Below, in pieces: positions 58,817-64,000 of a DNA stretch of 64,000 nt (positions within the stretch are counted from its first letter, which is position 1; each line of letters starts with the position of its first letter). The notes below the pieces were generated by a model. That model worked only from the letters and a program-made list of their open reading frames with translations, had not been told where the DNA came from and did not search any database. The translations under genes were made by a program, and so were the position numbers. This DNA is from Vibrio atlanticus (lineage in GTDB: Bacteria; Pseudomonadota; Gammaproteobacteria; Enterobacterales; Vibrionaceae), in assembly GCF_024347315.1 (NCBI RefSeq), contig NZ_AP025460.1:372001-436000 (forward strand), given 5' to 3'.

Positions 58817-59584
58817 ATGGCATCAAAACAAAGAGCGATCTCAAGGTTAGTCGCTCAATCAGGACAAATGTTATTAGCTCATGGCGCCGAGAGCACATTG
58901 GTCGGTGACATAATGCGCCGTATCGGTATTGCTTGTGGGGTGAATGAGGTTGAAGTTGCACTGTCAGCCAATGCATTGGTTGTGACAACAGTAATGGATG
59001 ATCATTGCATAACGACGACTCGAAGTTGCGCTGATCGTGGCATTAATATGCAGGTGATAACCGAGATTCAACGTGTGTGTATCATGATGGAGAAAGGGAT
59101 TCTTGATTATGATTTAGCTTATAAGAAGATCCAAGGGATCAGTCCTGAACGCTACAACCGTTGGTTAGTTGTCGTAATGATAGGGCTATCGTGTGCTTCT
59201 TTTAGCCGTCTTGCTGGCGGAGATTGGCATGTCTTTATGATGACGTTTATAGCTTCGGCTTGCGGTATGATCGTGAGACAAGAGATCGGGCATCGCCATT
59301 TCAATCCGTTATTAAATTTCGCTATTACCGCTTTTGTCACCACCACCATTTCAGCTCAGGCAGTGCTCTACAATATTGGTGGTCAACCCACTATCGTGAT
59401 GGCTTCGTCAGTATTGATGCTAGTGCCCGGTTTTCCTTTGATTAACTCCGTAGCAGATATGCTTAAAGGCCATATAAATATGGGTCTCGCACGCTTCACC
59501 ATGGCCAGTTTATTAACGTTGGCTACAAGCTTAGGTATTGTCGCAGCGATGAGCCTATCTGACGTATGGGGGTGGGTGAACTAA
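58817..59584 (+). CDS. yjjP: YjjP-type ThrE-family exporter subunit
   Basis: A 255-residue protein: cytoplasmic N-terminal part (about 1-115, SGQMLLAHGAESTLVGDIMR) of the ThrE/DUF1212 kind, then five membrane helices. In E. coli YjjP and YjjB together export succinate; other ThrE proteins export threonine and serine. AAGGAA precedes the ATG. Its stop overlaps the yjjB start by one base. Confidence 0.87.
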   Translation: MASKQRAISRLVAQSGQMLLAHGAESTLVGDIMRRIGIACGVNEVEVALSANALVVTTVMDDHCITTTRSCADRGINMQVITEIQRVCIMMEKGILDYDLAYKKIQGISPERYNRWLVVVMIGLSCASFSRLAGGDWHVFMMTFIASACGMIVRQEIGHRHFNPLLNFAITAFVTTTISAQAVLYNIGGQPTIVMASSVLMLVPGFPLINSVADMLKGHINMGLARFTMASLLTLATSLGIVAAMSLSDVWGWVN

Positions 59585-60057
59585 TGACTATTTTTGAACT
59601 TTTTGTTGGGTTACTCAACGACATGTTTTTTGCTGCGATTCCTGCGGTTGGTTTTGCATTGGTGTTTAACGTCCCGCAACGAGCGTTGATCTATTGTGCT
59701 CTCGGAGGATCCATTGGCCACGGTAGCCGTTACTTAATGATGCATTTCGGCATTCCCATTGAATGGGCGACGTTCTTTGCTGCTACATTGGTAGGCATGA
59801 TAGGGGTGCATTGGTCGCATAAATTGTTAGCACACCCGAAAGTATTTACGGTTGCAGCCTTGATTCCGATGGTTCCTGGTGTGTTTGCCTTTAAGGCGAT
59901 GATTGCCATGGTTGAGATTAACCGAGCAGGATACAACCCAGAACTATTGGCATTGTTGATGGAGAACTTTTTGAAATCGATGTTCATTATCGCAGGGCTT
60001 GCGGTTGGCTTAGCAGTGCCTGGGCTGTTATTCTACCGTCGTAGACCTATCGTCTAG
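59584..60057 (+). CDS. yjjB: YjjB-type ThrE-family exporter subunit
   Basis: A 157-residue hydrophobic protein with about five helices (DUF3815/ThrE_2). PAVGFALVFNVPQRALIYCA and PMVPGVFAFKAM are conserved. The ATG at 59584 (TAATG overlap with yjjP) gives exactly the E. coli YjjB length; an in-frame ATG at 59566 lies in yjjP. It needs YjjP to form the full exporter. Confidence 0.88.
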   Translation: MTIFELFVGLLNDMFFAAIPAVGFALVFNVPQRALIYCALGGSIGHGSRYLMMHFGIPIEWATFFAATLVGMIGVHWSHKLLAHPKVFTVAALIPMVPGVFAFKAMIAMVEINRAGYNPELLALLMENFLKSMFIIAGLAVGLAVPGLLFYRRRPIV

Positions 60058-60097
60058 CTTCAACTTCATTTTCAAGTAAGGACAGGACTTTCGATTT

Positions 60098-60577
60098 ATG
60101 ATCATCAGCATGATAGCGGCAATGGCGAACAACCGTGTAATTGGTAAAGACAATCAGATGCCTTGGCATTTACCTGCAGATTTCGCATGGTTTAAACGCT
60201 CAACTATGGGCAAGCCTGTCGTGATGGGACGTAAGACTTACGATTCAATTGGTCGCCCTTTGCCGGGGAGGCTGAACGTTGTAATCAGCCGCGACGAGGG
60301 TTTAGAAATCGAAGGCGTAACGACGGTAACTTCGATTGAAAAAGCACTAGAGCTAGTTAGTGATGTTGATGAAGTGATGATCATCGGTGGCGGTTCAATC
60401 TATGAAAGCTGCTTACCAAAAGCGAACAAGTTATACCTGACTTATATCGATTTTGATGTGGATGGTGATACTCAATTCCCAGACTGGGGAGAAGGTTGGA
60501 AGCAGAGCTTTAATGATACTTATCAAGCTGATGAGAAAAACAAGCACAATATGGAGTTTGTGGTTCTCGAGCGTTAA
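60098..60577 (+). CDS. folA: dihydrofolate reductase
   Basis: Reduces dihydrofolate with NADPH; target of trimethoprim. The 159-residue chromosomal type I enzyme shows MIISMIAAMANNRVIGKDNQ, MPWHLPADFAWFKRST with Asp28, VVMGRKTYDSIGRPLPGR, and VMIIGGGSIYE. Convergent with apaH, as in E. coli. Confidence 0.97.
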   Translation: MIISMIAAMANNRVIGKDNQMPWHLPADFAWFKRSTMGKPVVMGRKTYDSIGRPLPGRLNVVISRDEGLEIEGVTTVTSIEKALELVSDVDEVMIIGGGSIYESCLPKANKLYLTYIDFDVDGDTQFPDWGEGWKQSFNDTYQADEKNKHNMEFVVLER

Positions 60578-60608
60578 CGGTGGTTATTAAGAGTTAGGCT
60601 CTGAAAAT

Positions 60609-60640
60609 GCTTGCGTTACTGTGCCTAGTTAGCGCAAGCT
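60609..60640 (+). terminator. possible weak terminator after folA
   Basis: GCTTGCG and CGCAAGC form a 7-bp inverted repeat with a long loop, directly before the heptamer array. There is no proper T run, so termination is uncertain. Confidence 0.35.
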
Positions 60641-60724
<84 letters not shown>

Positions 60725-60727
60725 TTT

Positions 60728-61531
60728 CTATAGCGCTTTTTGAGTGAAAAACTGTTTGTCTTCCCAGCGAAGTATCGTCAAGTCTCCCCCCCACACACAC
60801 CCAGTATCAAGTCCAATCACATCTTTTCCTGAGTAACCCTCTAGCGCAGCCCAGTGTCCAAAAACAACGGTTTTATCGAGCTTTATGCGTTGAGGAAGGT
60901 CAAACCACGGCACTAGCGGCTCAGTTGTAATTTCGTTTGGTGGAAGTTTACAGGCCATATCGAGACGACCATCAGTAAAACAGAATCGCATTCTAGTAAG
61001 GCTGTTGATCGCATAGCGATAGCGCTCAATCCCTTCTAAGTTTTGACGCCATAAGTCAGGCGTGTTGCTGTACATATTCTCGATAAGCCATTGCCACTGA
61101 TCGGATTTTAATAAATCAGCTATTTCCAGATTTTCAATCCGTGCTCGCTCTAGATCCCATTGAGGTGAGATACCAGCATGAGACATCACGAACTCTGGAT
61201 GCTCCTGAATTAAAGGCTGTTGTCTTAACCATTCGAGCAACTGTTCACGGTCTTCCGCATCAAGAATTGGTTGAGTCTTGTCTTTTGGTTTAGCTGAAAA
61301 GAGGCCTAAGGATACAGCAAGTAGATGTAAATCATGGTTACCTAATACCACCTTCGCTGAACTGCCAAGGTTACGAACAAAACGTAACGTCTCTAAGGAT
61401 TTAGGGCCACGAGCAACTAAGTCTCCGGCGACCCATAAAGTATCTTGTTGTTTATCAAAGTTGATGGTTTCAAGCAGTAACTGAAGCTCGTCGAAGCATC
61501 CTTGAATGTCTCCGACAATATAATTCGACAC
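60728..61531 (-). CDS. apaH: bis(5'-nucleosyl)-tetraphosphatase, symmetrical
   Basis: Splits Ap4A into two ADP and also decaps Np4-RNA in E. coli, 267 residues. Calcineurin-like metal motifs YIVGDIQGCFDEL, WVAGDLVARGPKS, VVLGNHDLHL and MSHAGISPQWD. Last gene of surA-pdxA-rsmA-apaG-apaH. The TAG stop abuts the heptamer array. Confidence 0.96.
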   Translation of the reverse strand: MSNYIVGDIQGCFDELQLLLETINFDKQQDTLWVAGDLVARGPKSLETLRFVRNLGSSAKVVLGNHDLHLLAVSLGLFSAKPKDKTQPILDAEDREQLLEWLRQQPLIQEHPEFVMSHAGISPQWDLERARIENLEIADLLKSDQWQWLIENMYSNTPDLWRQNLEGIERYRYAINSLTRMRFCFTDGRLDMACKLPPNEITTEPLVPWFDLPQRIKLDKTVVFGHWAALEGYSGKDVIGLDTGCVWGGDLTILRWEDKQFFTQKAL

Positions 61532-61562
61532 AGTATTTTCCTGTAAGTGGTAGAGATGCGTA

Positions 61563-61943
61563 CTAGTTAAGGATATTGGGGATAGCCAGTCTAAATGGGT
61601 CGACTTCTGTTATGAAATCAATGCCTTTATGATCGGTCATCACATAGTGACCTTGCATAACACCCACAGGGGTTTCGATGACCGTACCACTGGTATATGT
61701 GTATTCGTCATTGGCTTCAATCACAGGCTGCTGCCCAACCACGCCATCACCTTCTATGGTGAGTTGTTTACCGTTAGAGTCGGTAATCAGCCAGCGGCGA
61801 GACATAAGTTGTACCGTTGTTTTACTTAGATTTTTGATGGTAATGATGTAAGCGAAAACGTAGCGATTCTTAGATGGCTCAGATTGTTCTTCAATATATT
61901 TAGAATGAACTTGGCATTTGATACAAGGCGTAGATATATCCAT
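61563..61943 (-). CDS. apaG: ApaG domain protein
   Basis: 126-residue beta-sandwich (fibronectin III-like) protein: [50 protein letters not shown] core and GVMQGHYVM. Role not well known; encoded with apaH and rsmA in most gammaproteobacteria. It lies after a hairpin that may reduce its expression relative to rsmA. Confidence 0.94.
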   Translation of the reverse strand: MDISTPCIKCQVHSKYIEEQSEPSKNRYVFAYIITIKNLSKTTVQLMSRRWLITDSNGKQLTIEGDGVVGQQPVIEANDEYTYTSGTVIETPVGVMQGHYVMTDHKGIDFITEVDPFRLAIPNILN

Positions 61944-61990
61944 ATTCGCACCTTTTGTTGTTGGTATGCTTTAAGTATTACATAAAAAAT

Positions 61991-62020
61991 AGGCTCCTCA
62001 CCGAAGTGTAGGAGCCTTTT
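61991..62020 (-). terminator. hairpin terminator or attenuator between rsmA and apaG
   Basis: AAGGCTCCT-N11-AGGAGCCTATTTTTTAT on the minus strand: 8-bp GC-rich stem followed by a T run interrupted by one A. It lies inside the surA-apaH cluster, so partial read-through or a second promoter is needed for apaGH. Confidence 0.72.
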
Positions 62021-62024
62021 TCGA

Positions 62025-62840
62025 TTATTTGTCAGCGTTGTGACTGTCGTGCAACCAGTTCGCCATATCGACAAACTGTTCGAGCGTCAGGTTCTCAGGG
62101 CGCATGCCAGGGTTTACACCTAGCTCTTCAAGCACTTCCTTGTCGATTAGGCTCTTGTAGCAGTTACGTACTGTTTTACGACGCTGGTTAAAGCCTTCGC
62201 GACATACGCGATCTAACCACTTAAGATCTTTTGCCGGGTAAGGCAGTACTTCATAAGGCTGAAGGCGAACGACTGCAGAGTCTACTTTCGGTGGCGGAAC
62301 AAATGCTGTTGGTGGCACTTCTAGCACAGGAGTGACTTTACAGTAATATTGAGCCATAACCGTTAGACGACCGTAAGCTTTAGTGCCAGGACCCGCTGCC
62401 AATCGGTTAACCACTTCTTTTTGAAGCATAAAGTGCATGTCTTGCACGTCTTTATGGAACTCAAAAAGGTGGAACATCAATGGTGTAGAGATGTTGTATG
62501 GCAAGTTACCGAAGATACGCAGCTTGTTGTTTGGCTTAACAAGTTGTTCGAAATCGAACTTCATTGCATCGCCTTCATAGATCGTTAACTTTTCAGCAAG
62601 ATCAGGGTGATTACGCAGACGTTCAGCAAGATCTCTATCCAGTTCAATTACTGTGAACTTGTCGACAAGCTTGCCAACAGGCTCAGTAATCGCACCAAGA
62701 CCAGGGCCGATTTCTACTAAGTTCTGGCCTGGTAGTGGGTTAATACTCGATACGATTCCATCAATAATGTATGGATCGTTAAGGAAGTTTTGACCAAAAC
62801 GTTTACGCGCTTTGTGCCCTAAGTGGACATCATTTCTCAT
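62025..62840 (-). CDS. rsmA: 16S rRNA A1518/A1519 dimethyltransferase
   Basis: KsgA methylase, 271 residues. [14 protein letters not shown] start, SAM motif [14 protein letters not shown], catalytic [16 protein letters not shown] (NLPY motif) and the C-terminal [10 protein letters not shown] region. Late 30S assembly check. Its start overlaps the pdxA stop by 4 bases. Confidence 0.97.
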   Translation of the reverse strand: MRNDVHLGHKARKRFGQNFLNDPYIIDGIVSSINPLPGQNLVEIGPGLGAITEPVGKLVDKFTVIELDRDLAERLRNHPDLAEKLTIYEGDAMKFDFEQLVKPNNKLRIFGNLPYNISTPLMFHLFEFHKDVQDMHFMLQKEVVNRLAAGPGTKAYGRLTVMAQYYCKVTPVLEVPPTAFVPPPKVDSAVVRLQPYEVLPYPAKDLKWLDRVCREGFNQRRKTVRNCYKSLIDKEVLEELGVNPGMRPENLTLEQFVDMANWLHDSHNADK

Positions 62841-63826
62841 TGCTTTTTCTCTACTAATTCAATGGCGTGCGTGAGCGCTGTTCTAAAGCTCCCTGTATCG
62901 GCTTGGCCTTTCCCTGCCAAGTCTAAGGCGGTACCGTGATCGACTGATGTGCGAATAAACGGTAAGCCAAGCGTGATGTTCACTGAGCGACCAAACCCTT
63001 TGTATTTCAATACCGGGAGTACTTGGTCGTGATACATACCTAAAACAGCATCTGCATCTTGCAAATATTTTTCATTAAAGATGGTGTCTGCTGGCAATGG
63101 GCCAACTAAATTAATACCATCTTTTTGGCGAATTTTTTCTAGCGTAGGGGTGATAGTTTCTATCTCTTCACGGCCCAAACAACCATCTTCACCCGCATGT
63201 GGGTTCAATCCACACACGTAAATAGTTGGTTTCTCTATAGCAAACTTTTCGACCAAATCTTTATGCAAAATAGCAATGATTTGCTCTAATCTGTCTTCGG
63301 TCACTGCTTGAGATACATAAGCTAGTGGGATGTGCGTTGTTACGAGAGCAACACGCAGCCCTTCTGTTGCCAACATCATCACGACAAGTGGAGTATTGGA
63401 CTTCTCTGCAAAGAACTCGGTATGGCCACTAAAAGCAACGCCAGCTCGGTTAATTACACCCTTGTGAACAGGGCCGGTGACAATAGCATCAAATTCATCA
63501 TTCATACAGCCAATTGCTGCGGTTTCTAATGTATTTAATACGTAGTGGCCGTTCGCTTCATTAAGTTGACCCGCAACGGCGACTTCAGCGAGTGGAACAT
63601 GTTTCACAACCAGTGTTCCAGAGCGTTGAGGTTGCTTAGGCGCGGTTGAGTCGTAGTCTAACAGCTCAACCTCGATCCCTAACATTTCAGCTCGCTCTGC
63701 TAGTAGGGTTTTGTCCGCACAAACGACGAGCTGATGTGGCCAGCTTTCTTGAGATAGAGCCAGAGTTAGATCTGGCCCAATTCCCGCTGGTTCACCTGCC
63801 GTAATGACAAGGCGTTTAGTTGTCAT
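62837..63826 (-). CDS. pdxA: 4-hydroxythreonine-4-phosphate dehydrogenase
   Basis: Pyridoxal phosphate synthesis enzyme, 329 residues. [18 protein letters not shown] start, [12 protein letters not shown] with a metal-binding His, [17 protein letters not shown], and [20 protein letters not shown]. The ATG at 63826 gives the family start MTTKRL; the in-frame upstream ATG at 63853 is inside surA. It overlaps surA by 11 bases. Confidence 0.97.
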   Translation of the reverse strand: MTTKRLVITAGEPAGIGPDLTLALSQESWPHQLVVCADKTLLAERAEMLGIEVELLDYDSTAPKQPQRSGTLVVKHVPLAEVAVAGQLNEANGHYVLNTLETAAIGCMNDEFDAIVTGPVHKGVINRAGVAFSGHTEFFAEKSNTPLVVMMLATEGLRVALVTTHIPLAYVSQAVTEDRLEQIIAILHKDLVEKFAIEKPTIYVCGLNPHAGEDGCLGREEIETITPTLEKIRQKDGINLVGPLPADTIFNEKYLQDADAVLGMYHDQVLPVLKYKGFGRSVNITLGLPFIRTSVDHGTALDLAGKGQADTGSFRTALTHAIELVEKKQ

Positions 63827-64000
63827 CTTGGTCGTCCTCAACCACTTCAACAAAGGCGCTAGCTCTTACTTCTTGCAGCCAAGCACCGACTTCTTCGTTG
63901 AACTTACGGTTAAATAGAATTTGATAAGCTTTGTTTTTCAATGCTGAATCGGTACGGTCTACTTCGCGACGGTCTAGTACTTCAACAATGTGCCAACCGT
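63816..64000 (-). CDS. surA: periplasmic chaperone SurA (C-terminal end; 5' part outside window)
   Basis: About 61 codons of the C-terminus: [37 protein letters not shown], then [19 protein letters not shown] and stop. The GWHIV(E/R)VLDRR end of the second parvulin domain and the WLQE-RASA tail identify SurA, which assists outer-membrane protein folding. The acidic tail overlaps the pdxA start. Confidence 0.93.
   Translation of the reverse strand, partial: GWHIVEVLDRREVDRTDSALKNKAYQILFNRKFNEEVGAWLQEVRASAFVEVVEDDQDDN

Overview
The window is chromosomal DNA from a marine gammaproteobacterium of the genus Vibrio, probably close to the V. splendidus group. That placement rests on protein resemblance and gene order recalled from V. 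cholerae, not on a database search. No IS element, integrase, tRNA, rRNA or CRISPR array was seen. The region is conserved housekeeping and accessory core, and its less ordinary content lies mainly in intergenic structures and in a few unusual proteins.

Layout. 1-820: the 5' part of lysC (minus) with a lysine riboswitch and promoter. 957-2096: an alanine-glyoxylate type aminotransferase. 2201-8717: a minus-strand set with a PglL/WaaL-type O-antigen ligase or O-oligosaccharyltransferase, uvrA (with a LexA box), galU and the competence/T6SS regulator qstR. 8995-9552: ssb. 9714-29218: csrD (mshH) followed by the complete MSHA type IV pilus locus mshIJKLMNEGF-BACDOPQ. 29370-38802: mreBCD, maf, rng, yhdP and a nitrilase-family amidase, followed by tldD to 40267.

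40378-48369: a PIN-PhoH protein (minus), rapA, an Nramp-related transporter lacking the usual metal-site motifs (minus), rluA and a D-2-hydroxyacid dehydrogenase. 48462-52810: a minus-strand TAXI-type TRAP transporter (binding protein, fused permease, universal stress protein). 53154-56291: argR, mdh, a 63-residue unknown gene and ispB. 56560-58647: rplU-rpmA-obgE. 58817-60577: yjjP-yjjB and folA. 60641-64000: a heptanucleotide tandem array, then the minus-strand surA-pdxA-rsmA-apaG-apaH cluster, with surA cut by the window edge.

How the genes fit together. The msh genes encode a complete pilus machine: secretin MshL, inner-membrane assembly proteins MshI/J/K/M/N/F/G, c-di-GMP-responsive ATPase MshE, major pilin MshA, minor pilins MshB/C/D/O, the PilX-like MshP and a 1410-residue exported protein MshQ. 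Degenerate GGDEF-EAL protein CsrD lies directly upstream. Strong intercistronic hairpins follow mshA, mreB and the TRAP binding-protein gene, which suggests that RNA structure sets unequal expression within these operons.

No clearly new multi-gene system was found. The best leads are the Nramp-like protein without DPGN/MPH motifs, the N-terminal module of MshQ, the heptamer array after apaH, the repeat plus GATC cluster before obgE, the structured rplU leader, and the KOW-like 63-residue protein.
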